DNA from: CAWHMS01 sp963830495
GTDB taxonomy: Bacteria > Actinomycetota > Actinomycetes > Propionibacteriales > Nocardioidaceae
Direction: 5' to 3'
Assembly (NCBI GenBank): GCA_963830495.1
Contig: CAWHMS010000002.1
Span: forward strand, 1,054,001-1,118,000
Length of the DNA stretch: 64,000 nt
This document shows, piece by piece, positions 51,728-60,039 of the stretch (position 1 is its first letter; the number at the start of each line of letters is the position of its first letter). The position numbers were made by a program, and so were the translations under genes. The notes under the pieces were generated by a model that worked only from the letters and a program-made list of their open reading frames with translations, was not told where the DNA came from and made no database searches.

Positions 51728-52637
51728 GCGTTTCCAGGCCGAGGCGACGGTGCGTGCCCCGGCGACGTCGGCCAATCTCGGTCCGGGCTTCGACGCCTTC
51801 GGCCTCTGCCTGGGCTGGTACGACGAGGTCACGGCCCGGGTGCAGCGCTCGGGCCTGTCGGTCGACGTCGAGGGCGAGGCTGAAGGCGGCGTACCTCGCG
51901 ACGAGAGCCATCTGGTCGTGCGGTCGATGCGGGCCGCCTTCGACCGGTTGGGGTCGACGCAGCCGCCGGGTCTGGCGCTGCACTGTCGCAACCGGCTGCC
52001 GCACGGCCGTGGGCTGGGCTCGTCCGCGGCGGCCATCGTCTCAGGGGTTCTGCTCGCCGACGCGCTGGTGCCGGACGCATCTCTCGGTCCGGCCGCCGCG
52101 CTCGAGCTGGCCGCCGAGCTCGAGGGTCACGCCGACAACGTGGCGGCCTGCCTGCTGGGTGGCCTGACGGTGGCCTGGACCGAGTCCGGTCACTCGCGTG
52201 CGGCTTCGTTGAGCGTGCATCGCGATGTCGCCCCGGTGGTGTTCGTGCCGCCGAGGGCGCTGTCCACCGATCAGGCACGCAGCCTGTTGCCGGCTCAGGT
52301 ACCGCACCCGGATGCGGCCGCGAACGCCGGCCGCGCCGGCCTGCTGGTCGCCGGGCTCACGCAACGGCCGGACCTGCTGCTCGCGGGCTCGTCCGATCGG
52401 CTGCACCAGGGCTACCGACGGCCGGCCATGCCGGAGTCGGCCTCGCTCGTCGACGCACTGCGTGCCGCCGGGGTGGCCGCCGTGGTGTCCGGAGCGGGTC
52501 CGTCGGTGCTGGCGATGAGTACGTCGGAGCGTCCTGTCGAAGTACGCCGGTGGACTCCTCCCGGGTGGCAGGCCCTCGAGCTGCAGGTGGCTCCGACGGG
52601 TGCGACGGTGCAGGCGGCCCGCAGCGAAACGGGCTGA
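51720..52637 (+). CDS. thrB: Homoserine kinase
   Basis: 305 residues, GHMP kinase: ATSANLGPGFDAFGLCL, the ATP loop LPHGRGLGSSAAAIVSG and the C-terminal VVSGAGPSVLAM. Makes O-phosphohomoserine for ThrC. The ATG at 51720 overlaps the thrC stop by eight bases. Confidence 0.95.
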   Translation: MTERFQAEATVRAPATSANLGPGFDAFGLCLGWYDEVTARVQRSGLSVDVEGEAEGGVPRDESHLVVRSMRAAFDRLGSTQPPGLALHCRNRLPHGRGLGSSAAAIVSGVLLADALVPDASLGPAAALELAAELEGHADNVAACLLGGLTVAWTESGHSRAASLSVHRDVAPVVFVPPRALSTDQARSLLPAQVPHPDAAANAGRAGLLVAGLTQRPDLLLAGSSDRLHQGYRRPAMPESASLVDALRAAGVAAVVSGAGPSVLAMSTSERPVEVRRWTPPGWQALELQVAPTGATVQAARSETG

Positions 52638-52690
52638 CCCACCCGGTGCGGGGGATGTGCGGCCTCCAGACCGAGGAGTTGACTGGCGGG

Positions 52691-53470
52691 ATGACTGGAG
52701 ACCCTGCCCCGAGAATGTTGGGCGAAGAGCTGGTGCGGCTGTTGGCGCTGGTCCGCGAGGCCGACAGCATCGAGCTCAAGCTCACCGTGCCCGAGCCGGC
52801 CTACCGCTCCACGGCTGCGGCGCTCGGGCTCGATCCACTCGATGCGCAGATTCGCCAGGTGTTCTTCTTCGACACGCCGGATCTGGCACTGAACGAGGCG
52901 GGGGTGGTCGTCAGGGCGCGTCGGATCCAGCGGCACGAGAGCGACACGGTCGTCAAGCTGCGGCCGGTCGTGCCGGCCGAGCTGCCGGCGGAGCTTCGGA
53001 CCTCGCCGAGCTTCAACGTCGAGGTCGACGCCATGCCAGGTGGTTTCGTCTGCTCTGCCTCGATGAAGGGCACCCTCGCCGCAACCGAGATCCGCCGGGC
53101 TGTTTCGGGCGACAAGCCGCTGCGCAAGCTGTTCTCCAAGCACCAGCGGGGTTTCTTCGCCGCGCACGCGCCCGCTGGTCTGGCGATCGACGACCTGGAC
53201 GTGCTCGGCCCGATTCTCGTGCTCAAGCTGAAGGTCACCGCGACTGCGCTCTCTCGCCGGGTCGCCGTCGAGATGTGGCTGTACCCAGACGGGTCGCGCA
53301 TCCTCGAGCTGTCAACGAAGTGTAGGCAGGGCGAGGCGATCGAGGTCGCCGCGGAGCTGCGGGCCTTCCTCGAGAGCCGGGGCGTCGAGGTCGGCGCGGA
53401 GCAGCAGACGAAGACGAAGTCGGCCCTGGAGTTCTTCTCCGCCGAGCTGCGGGCGGAGTCGCGGACCTGA
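52691..53470 (+). CDS. CYTH-domain (triphosphate tunnel) protein
   Basis: 259 residues. SIELKLTVPEPAYRSTAA near the start holds the E-x-K part of the CYTH signature, and FFFDTPDLALNEAGVVVRARR, DTVVKLRPVVP and VEVDAMPGGF supply further tunnel residues. CYTH proteins hydrolyse or bind triphosphates or act as class IV adenylate cyclases; the substrate is unknown. GAGGAG lies upstream of the ATG. It faces the sigma gene tail to tail. Confidence 0.75.
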   Translation: MTGDPAPRMLGEELVRLLALVREADSIELKLTVPEPAYRSTAAALGLDPLDAQIRQVFFFDTPDLALNEAGVVVRARRIQRHESDTVVKLRPVVPAELPAELRTSPSFNVEVDAMPGGFVCSASMKGTLAATEIRRAVSGDKPLRKLFSKHQRGFFAAHAPAGLAIDDLDVLGPILVLKLKVTATALSRRVAVEMWLYPDGSRILELSTKCRQGEAIEVAAELRAFLESRGVEVGAEQQTKTKSALEFFSAELRAESRT

Positions 53471-53471
53471 C

Positions 53472-54665
53472 CTAGGTGACCGAGAGTGCTCCCAGCACCT
53501 CGAGTGCCTGGAACTCGGTGCTCGCGAGCACGCTCAAGTGGGTTCGTTCGGCGGGGAGATAGGCGACCAGCAACACCCTGTTCAGCCACTCGGTGCACTC
53601 CGGCTCGCAGTAGCGAACCGCCCCGGATACCTGCCGGATGTCCACGTCGTAGAAGGTCCCTCCGGACGAGAATCCAGCGAACGCACTGACGGTGTCGTCG
53701 GCACGTTCCTCTGCTGTCGGCCATGCCATCTGCCCGGGGCTCCCCCGCAGCGTGGGCCGTCCTGGGCCAACGAGGATCTCGACCTCGGGGGCGGACGCCG
53801 GCCCTGAGCAGGCATGCCGACCGCGGTCGAAGCTCGCCAAGACGGAGCTCTCGCAGCCGATGACCCACTGCTGATCCCAGGCTTCGGTGGAACGCTGACT
53901 GGACGACAGCCGGACGCGAACGTCCCGCCACGCGATCTCTCTGGTGTCCTGGACCTGTGCCGGCGCATCGAACCCGCGCGCCCCGTCGGGCTCCGGTGCC
54001 GAGGGTTCGCCGTCAGCGGCTGTGACGATGACGAGGGCCGCGAGTGCCACGCCTACCGAGACGATCCACGCCGTACGACGTCGACCTCGAGTGTCACCGA
54101 GAACGCGAGCGATCAGATCGCGAGCATCCGGGGCACGCCTCGCCTCCTCGGCCAGCAGATCGTGCAGCAGCGCTGGGTCAGCCGGCTGCGGTCGCAGGCT
54201 GGCGAGGGCACCCGCCGCGAGGCTTCGCACCCTGTCGGGCGTGATGTCGAGGACCTCGGCGATCTCCTCGTCCGTCATCGACTGGTGCCAGCGCAGCACG
54301 AGGACCGCTCGCTGGAGCGGCGGCAGCGCTTGCAAGGCGGCGCTGCTCGAAGCCGGTGGACCTCGATGATCGACAGGTGCTGTGCGGACACCACCGTCGA
54401 TCAGCAGCAGCTCCGCAGGAGCGGCGGATTCCGTGATCGGTCGGCCGTCGTGCGGGAGCCCGTGACGGCGTACCAACAGCCGTCGGACATGCTGCTCTGG
54501 ACGGTCCATGCTCCGGAGGTGATCCCAGTCCGGGAGCACGCGGGTCACCAGCAGCCCGTGCACCTCGTCCGCTGCCTCGGCGGCGCTGCCGTTGAGGAGG
54601 CACGACAACTCGAGTAGCCCGGGGGCGTGCCGCCGGACGAACTCGTCGAAACCTTGGTCGCGCAT
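53472..54665 (-). CDS. ECF-type sigma factor with C-terminal membrane helix and exported domain
   Basis: 397 residues. Residues 5-68 match sigma region 2 of the SigE family (FDEFVRRHAPGLLELSCLLN, DWDHLRSMDRPEQHVRRLLV) and 112-160 region 4 (LPPLQRAVLVLRWHQSMTDE, ITPDRVRSLAAGALASLR). One membrane helix at ~199-216 (AWIVSVGVALAALVIVT) leads to an exported domain of ~180 residues containing four Cys (GCESSV, ACSGPA, RYCEPECTEW). No anti-sigma zinc finger is seen. Divergent from rho. Confidence 0.8.
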   Translation of the reverse strand: MRDQGFDEFVRRHAPGLLELSCLLNGSAAEAADEVHGLLVTRVLPDWDHLRSMDRPEQHVRRLLVRRHGLPHDGRPITESAAPAELLLIDGGVRTAPVDHRGPPASSSAALQALPPLQRAVLVLRWHQSMTDEEIAEVLDITPDRVRSLAAGALASLRPQPADPALLHDLLAEEARRAPDARDLIARVLGDTRGRRRTAWIVSVGVALAALVIVTAADGEPSAPEPDGARGFDAPAQVQDTREIAWRDVRVRLSSSQRSTEAWDQQWVIGCESSVLASFDRGRHACSGPASAPEVEILVGPGRPTLRGSPGQMAWPTAEERADDTVSAFAGFSSGGTFYDVDIRQVSGAVRYCEPECTEWLNRVLLVAYLPAERTHLSVLASTEFQALEVLGALSVT

Positions 54666-54998
54666 GATGTCCGATTCTCCCTCCCCTTCCTAGTACGGCG
54701 AAGGAGACAGCGCCAACCATGGCCGGGGCGAGCGCTGCGATCAGGGAATCTTCTGGACACGTTGGCTGTTTCGACGGTGTGACGACAGTTGGCCCGGCCA
54801 GGTGCTACTGTCTACGTCGTCGGCTCGGCTGAGAGCCGACTCCTCTCGCGAATCGCAGGTTCACTCAGCCTTCGTCGGAGCAGCCCCCACGTGCATGCGT
54901 GGCGCGCAGAAGCTGACAACGACCACACGATTCCGCGGATCTCATCTCTGTCAAGGTGCGCACCAATCGCCGCGTACCGGACGTGGGAAGGACCTCAC
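54666..54998 (+). promoter_or_regulatory. Long rho leader region
   Basis: About 330 bases without a gene. It holds a SigR-type promoter (54744-54770), a -10 box TACTGT (54806-54811), and a 7-bp hairpin GTCGGCT/AGCCGAC (54819-54840) close to the predicted RNA 5' end. A long leader fits the autoregulated rho genes known elsewhere. Confidence 0.55.
54744..54770 (+). promoter_or_regulatory. SigR-type promoter upstream of rho
   Basis: GGGAAT at 54744-54749, 18 bases, GTT at 54768-54770. Same spacing as the sigR promoter in this window. Confidence 0.55.
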
Positions 54999-56856
54999 GT
55001 GACCGAAACATCAGAAGCCACCCCTGCGGCCGACGAGAAGTCGACGCGCAAGAAGTCGGGTGGCCTCAACTCGATGCTGCTCCCGGAGCTCAAGCAGATC
55101 GCCTCGGGGCTCGGCATCAAGGGCGTCGGCGGGATGCGCAAGAGCGCACTCATCGACGCCATCGCCGCCGCACAACGCGGTGGAGCCAGCGCCAACGGCG
55201 ACAGCCGCGCCGACGCCGGCAGTTCCCGCCAGCCGCCGTCGCCCTCCGGCCCAGCCGAAGAGAAGTCGGCCACCGCGCCGGCGGTCCAGGCAGACGCCGC
55301 GGACACCCCCACGCAGCCTCGCACCGATGCGCGCGACGGACGTCCGCGCGAGGACCGTGGCACGAAGCCGGGCACGAACCGGGGCAACGACAGCACCCCG
55401 CGCGACAGCAGGGACCGGGGTGACCGCGACGGGGGTGGTGGCGACAAGAGCCGTGAGCAGGACGGTCGGGAGAGCCGCGATCGCGACGGCCGTGACGCCG
55501 AGGGCCGGGACCGGGACGACCGCGACGGGGGCGGCCGGGACAAGAGCCAGGAGCAGGGCGGCCGCGACAATCGTGACCGTGACGACCGTAGTGGGCGCAG
55601 CCGCCGCCGCAGCCGCAGCCGTGATCGTCGCCGTGACCGGGGCCGAGACGGCAACGAGCCAGAGCCTCAGGTGGCCGAGGACGACGTACTGATCCCCGTC
55701 GCCGGCATCCTTGACCTGTTGGACAACTACGCGTTCGTACGGACCAGTGGCTACCTGCCCGGACCCAACGACGTCTACGTCTCGATGTCGATGGTGCGCA
55801 AGTTCGGCCTGCGGAAGGGCGATGCCGTCACCGGCGCGGTCAAGCAGCCACGTGAGGGTGAACAACAGCAGCAACAGCATCGGCGCGAGAAGTTCAACGC
55901 GATCGTCCGCATCGACACCGTCAACGGCACCGACCCCGAGGCGGCGCGCGACCGGGTCGACTTCCCCAAGCTCACCCCGCTCTACCCCAGCGACCGACTC
56001 CGCCTCGAGACGGAGCAGAGCAAGCTCACCAACCGGGTCATCGACATCGTCGCCCCGATCGGCAAGGGTCAGCGAGGGCTCATCGTGTCGCCGCCGAAGG
56101 CCGGCAAGACGATGGTCATGCAGTCCATCGCCAACGCGATCACCACCAACAACCCGGAGACCCACCTCATGGTCGTGCTCGTCGACGAGCGACCGGAGGA
56201 GGTCACCGACTTCCAGCGCACGGTCAAGGGCGAGGTCATCGCATCCACGTTCGACCGACCTCCGGGCGACCACACGACGGTCGCCGAGCTCGCGATCGAG
56301 CGGGCCAAGCGACTCGTGGAGCTCGGCCACGACGTGGTCGTGCTGCTCGACGGCATCACCCGCCTAGGTCGCGCCTACAACCTGGCCGCGCCGGCCAGCG
56401 GGCGCATCCTGTCCGGCGGTGTCGACTCCATCGGCCCTCTACCCGCCCAAGCGATTCTTCGGCGCTGCCCGCAACATCGAGGGCGGAGGATCCCTGACGA
56501 TCCTGGCCACCGCGTTGATCGAGACCGGATCCAAGATGGACGAGGTGATCTTCGAGGAGTTCAAGGGCACCGGCAACTGGGAGCTGCGCCTGCGCCGCGA
56601 GTACTCCGACAAGCGGATCTTCCCGGCCATCGACGCCATCCAGTCCGGCACGCGCCGCGAAGAGCTGCTGATGAGCAAGGACGAGCTCGCGATCGTGTGG
56701 AAGCTGCGCCGGGTGCTGTCTGCGCTGGACGGCCAGCAGTCACTTGAGCTGCTGCTGGACAAGCTCAGCAAGACCACGAGCAACATCGAGTTCCTCATGC
56801 AGGTCAACAAGACCACCCCGACGGCGTCCGGGCTGCGTGGATCCGACGAGGACTGA
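54999..56856 (+). CDS. rho: Transcription termination factor Rho, one-base frameshift
   Basis: About 618 residues if repaired. The GTG has GGGAAGGA before it. Domains: a SAP-like helix pair (LNSMLLPELKQIASGLGIKG), an Arg/Asp/Gly-rich insert of ~150 residues typical of actinobacteria, the RNA-binding cold-shock-like domain (GILDLLDNYAFVRTSGYLPG), and the hexameric ATPase (Walker A SPPKAGKTMVMQ, Walker B VVVLLDGITRLGRAYN). After SGGVDS the frame is lost; dropping A56430 gives SSALYPPKRFFGAARNIEGG and an intact end. Sequence error is likely, because the rest is perfectly conserved. Confidence 0.94.
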
Positions 56857-56888
56857 CCGCCTGACGAGCGAGAACCTGACGGGTCCAC

Positions 56889-56914
56889 GGAATTTGTGGG
56901 GTGGTCGAGGCGTT
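56889..56914 (+). promoter_or_regulatory. SigR-type promoter of rpmE
   Basis: GGAAT at 56889-56893, 18 bases, GTT at 56912-56914, about 80 bases before the rpmE start. rpmE is a known SigR target in Streptomyces, which supports the match. Confidence 0.75.
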
Positions 56915-56992
56915 TGGCACACTGTTCCCCGGTTCCGGTTCACGCCCTGATCGACATCGGCGACCCGGCGACCCTCGAGAGTGAGGACACCC

Positions 56993-57214
56993 ATGAAGAA
57001 AGACATCCACCCGGAGTACGTCGTCACCGAGGTGACGTGCACCTGTGGCAACACGTTCACCACGCGCAGCACGGCCGCCAACGGCAGCCTGCACGCCGAC
57101 GTGTGCTCCAACTGCCACCCCTTCTACACCGGCAAGCAGAAGATCCTCGACACCGGCGGGCGTGTGGCGCGCTTCGAGAAGCGCTACGCCAAGCAGGAGT
57201 CCAAGTCCAGCTAG
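56993..57214 (+). CDS. rpmE: 50S ribosomal protein bL31, zinc-binding form
   Basis: 73 residues beginning MKKDIHPEY. Four Cys (16, 18, 38, 41; CTCGN and VCSNCHPFYTGKQK) mark the zinc-containing form. GAGGA precedes the ATG. A SigR-type promoter lies upstream, so thiol stress should raise its synthesis, and a hairpin terminator follows. Confidence 0.96.
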   Translation: MKKDIHPEYVVTEVTCTCGNTFTTRSTAANGSLHADVCSNCHPFYTGKQKILDTGGRVARFEKRYAKQESKSS

Positions 57215-57221
57215 CGTGACC

Positions 57222-57259
57222 ACGACGCCGGCCCCCGCACCGCGGGTGGCCGGCGTCGT
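57222..57259 (+). terminator. Terminator after rpmE
   Basis: A 12-bp outer stem ACGACGCCGGCC/GGCCGGCGTCGT with an inner CCCGC/GCGGG stem, seven bases after the rpmE stop. Confidence 0.85.
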
Positions 57260-57318
57260 TGCATGATCGCCCGGGGCGCGCTCCGGCGAGAGGCGGCCCG
57301 TACGACGTACCTTGCGAG

Positions 57319-57379
57319 TTGCGGGAAGATGTCGCGAACGGAGGCTGCCACCCGGGCCATCTCCCCGCAATTCGCGGGG
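57319..57379 (+). promoter_or_regulatory. Mutually exclusive hairpins in prfA leader
   Basis: TTGCGGGAAGATG (57319-57331) can pair with CATCTCCCCGCAA (57358-57370), one mismatch. The CCCCGC inside the second arm can instead form CCCCGC/GCGGGG (57363-57379). The two forms exclude each other and lie 35 bases before the prfA start. Confidence 0.4.
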
Positions 57380-57413
57380 AAGTGCGGCCCAGTTTGGGAG
57401 AGAAGGAGGCAGC

Positions 57414-58496
57414 ATGTTCGAGGCAGTCGAGGGGCTGGCAGCCGAGCACGCCGCCATTGAACGACAGCTCGCCGACCCCGCCGTGTTCTCCGACGTCGCC
57501 CGCTCACGAGCCCTTCACCAGCGGTACGCCGAGCTGACCGCCGTCGTACGCAGCTATCGCGAGTGGCAGACCACGGTCGACGACGAGGCCGCAGCCCGTG
57601 AGCTCGGCCTGGAGGATGCGGCTCTCGCCGCCGAGGCGGAGCGGCTCGTCGTGCACCGCCTCGAGCTCGAGGAGCGGTTGCGCCGGCTGCTCGTGCCGCG
57701 CGCCGAGGCGGACAGCAAGGACGCGATCCTCGAGATCAAGGCCGGCGAGGGCGGCGAGGAGTCCGCGCTGTTCGCGGGCGACCTGCTCCGCATGTACAGC
57801 CGGTACGCAGAACGGCGCGGCTGGCGCACCGAGCTGCTCGACGAGACAGCCAGCGACCTCGGTGGGGTCAAGAGCGCCACCGTCGCCGTCAAGGCCAAGG
57901 GATCACCCGAGCCCGGCGAGGCGCCGTTCGCCCAGCTGAAGTTCGAGGGCGGCGTGCACCGGGTGCAACGGGTACCCGTGACCGAATCCCAGGGTCGCAT
58001 CCACACCTCCGCGGCTGGCGTCCTCGTGATGCCGGAGGCCGAGCCGGTGGACGTGTCCATCGACGACAACGACCTGCGCATCGACGTGTTCCGCTCGTCC
58101 GGTCCCGGCGGGCAGAGTGTCAACACGACTGACTCAGCGGTCCGGATCACCCACCTGCCCACGGGGATCGTGGTGTCCTGCCAGAACGAGAAGAGCCAGC
58201 TGCAGAACCGCGAGCAGGCCATGCGGGTGCTGCGGTCCCGGCTGCTGCAGCTCGCCCAGGAGCAGGCTGACTCCGACGCCGCCGACGCCCGGCGACTGCA
58301 AGTGCGCACCGTCGACAGGTCCGAACGCGTCCGTACCTACAACTTCCCCGAAAACCGCATCACCGACCACCGGGTCGGCTACAAGGCCCACAACCTGGAC
58401 CAGGTGCTCGACGGAGATCTCCAGCCACTCGTCGACGTGCTTGTCGACGCCGACCTCGTCGAGCGGCTGGCAGCGGTGGAGACGCAGCCGACGTGA
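57414..58496 (+). CDS. prfA: Peptide chain release factor 1
   Basis: 360 residues. The GGQ loop GPGGQSVNTTDSAVR enters the peptidyl-transferase centre; ILEIKAGEGGEESALFAGDL and the PVT-type tripeptide region (RVPVTESQGRIHTSAAGV) are typical of RF1, which reads UAA/UAG. AAGGAGG precedes the ATG. First gene of the prfA-prmC-sua5-wecA operon. Confidence 0.96.
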   Translation: MFEAVEGLAAEHAAIERQLADPAVFSDVARSRALHQRYAELTAVVRSYREWQTTVDDEAAARELGLEDAALAAEAERLVVHRLELEERLRRLLVPRAEADSKDAILEIKAGEGGEESALFAGDLLRMYSRYAERRGWRTELLDETASDLGGVKSATVAVKAKGSPEPGEAPFAQLKFEGGVHRVQRVPVTESQGRIHTSAAGVLVMPEAEPVDVSIDDNDLRIDVFRSSGPGGQSVNTTDSAVRITHLPTGIVVSCQNEKSQLQNREQAMRVLRSRLLQLAQEQADSDAADARRLQVRTVDRSERVRTYNFPENRITDHRVGYKAHNLDQVLDGDLQPLVDVLVDADLVERLAAVETQPT

Positions 58497-59383
58497 CCGT
58501 CACTCCGCGGCCGCTCGTCACCCGCGCCGCGGCGCGGCTGGCCGAAGCCGGCGTTGAGTCGCCGCGGCACGATGCAGAGGCGCTGCTGGCCCACGTGCTC
58601 GGCACCACCCGTGGTGGGCTGCTGGCCGGTCCCTCGGTCGACGTGGCCGCCGCCGAGCGCTTCGAGGAGCTGGTACGACGGCGGGCCGGTCGCGAGCCGC
58701 TGCAGCACCTGATCGGGCAGGCCGCGTTCCGGCACCTGGTGGTGGAGGTCGGTCCGGGAGTCTTCGTCCCCCGCCCTGAGACCGAGGTGATGACCGAGAC
58801 CGCGATCCTCGAGCTGCAACGTCTCCAGGCCGGCGGTCTCCGTCCGCGCGCGGTGGATCTGTGCACGGGCTCGGGAGCGGTCGCCCTCGCCATGGCGACG
58901 GAGGCGCCGGGCGCGAGGGTCACCGCGGTCGAGCTGTCGCCGAAGGCGCACGCCTACGCCGTCCGCAACTGTGCCGGTCACGACATCGACGTGCGCCTCG
59001 CAGACATGGCCACCGGGCTGACCGATCTGGCCGGCACCGTACACCTGGTGGCGGCCAATCCGCCGTACATCCCGATGACGGCTTACGAGTCGGTGAACCG
59101 CGAGGCGCGCGACTTCGACCCCGCGCTGGCCCTGTGGTCGGGTGAGGACGGGCTCGACGCCATCAGGGTGGTCGCTGAGGTGGCCGCCGACCTCCTCGTC
59201 GACGGCGGCCTGGTGCTCTGCGAGCATGCCGACGTCCAGGTCGACGCCGCGCCGGAGGTGTTCGCCGGCACGGGGGAGTGGCGGGAGGTGCGGGATCATC
59301 TCGATCTCGCGGGGAGACCTCGCTATGTCACGGCACGCCGGGTGCCCCGCGGAGCCCCCGGGGCTGGCACGATGTCCCCGTGA
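58493..59383 (+). CDS. prmC: Peptide chain release factor N5-glutamine methyltransferase
   Basis: 296 residues: an N-terminal helical domain, then a SAM domain with VDLCTGSGAVALAMA (motif I) and VAANPPYIPM (the NPPY motif that holds the Gln). It methylates the GGQ glutamine of RF1/RF2. Its GTG overlaps the prfA stop (GTGA). Confidence 0.95.
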   Translation: MTVTPRPLVTRAAARLAEAGVESPRHDAEALLAHVLGTTRGGLLAGPSVDVAAAERFEELVRRRAGREPLQHLIGQAAFRHLVVEVGPGVFVPRPETEVMTETAILELQRLQAGGLRPRAVDLCTGSGAVALAMATEAPGARVTAVELSPKAHAYAVRNCAGHDIDVRLADMATGLTDLAGTVHLVAANPPYIPMTAYESVNREARDFDPALALWSGEDGLDAIRVVAEVAADLLVDGGLVLCEHADVQVDAAPEVFAGTGEWREVRDHLDLAGRPRYVTARRVPRGAPGAGTMSP

Positions 59384-60039
59384 GCGACGACGTCTTCTCC
59401 TGCCTCGATCCGGCGGAGCGGCAGGCGGGTTTCGCCGAGGCCAAGCGGGCCTTCGCGCGGAGCGGGCTGGTCGTCATGCCCACCGACACTGTCTACGGCA
59501 TCGCGGCCGACGCGTTCGACCCGGCCGGCGTACGTCGACTGCTGCGCGCGAAGCAGCGTGGTCGCTCGATGCCGACGCCGGTGCTGATCGGTTCCCGGGA
59601 CACCATGCCTGCGCTGACCACCGGGCTCAGCGGTCATGCCCGGGACCTGGCGGACGCGTTCTGGCCCGGCGGGCTCACACTCATCTGCCGACAGCAGCCA
59701 AGCCTGCAGTGGGACCTCGGCGACAGCAGGGCGACGGTGGCGCTGCGGATGCCTGACCATGCCGACGCGATCGACCTGCTGCTCGACAACGGTCCCCTCG
59801 CTGTGAGCAGCGCCAACACGACCAAGCGCCCACCGGCGACCACGGTCGAGCAGGCCAAGGCCATGCTCGGCGAGTCCATCGACGTCTACCTCGATGCCGG
59901 TGCCACCCCCGGCGAGACCCCCTCGACGATCGTCGACGTCACTGGAGAGACGCCTCGCGTCGTGCGCCTGGGCGTGGTCGAGCTGGCGCAGCTGCACGGC
60001 GTCGTACCCGAGGTCGAGACCACCGAAGCCTCCGGCTGA
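59380..60039 (+). CDS. tsaC: L-threonylcarbamoyladenylate synthase (Sua5/YrdC)
   Basis: 219 residues. VVMPTDTVYGIAADAF, AKQRGRSMPTPVLIGSR, FWPGGLTLIC and LAVSSANTTKRPP are the YrdC/Sua5 motifs. It makes the donor for t6A37 on tRNAs reading ANN codons. The GTG overlaps the prmC stop; CACGAT lies six bases before it, so it may also have its own leaderless message. Confidence 0.94.
   Translation: MSDDVFSCLDPAERQAGFAEAKRAFARSGLVVMPTDTVYGIAADAFDPAGVRRLLRAKQRGRSMPTPVLIGSRDTMPALTTGLSGHARDLADAFWPGGLTLICRQQPSLQWDLGDSRATVALRMPDHADAIDLLLDNGPLAVSSANTTKRPPATTVEQAKAMLGESIDVYLDAGATPGETPSTIVDVTGETPRVVRLGVVELAQLHGVVPEVETTEASG

Noticed and set aside
56425..56435. Programmed frameshifting in rho
   Set aside because: There is no slippery heptamer, and the required shift comes from one inserted base.
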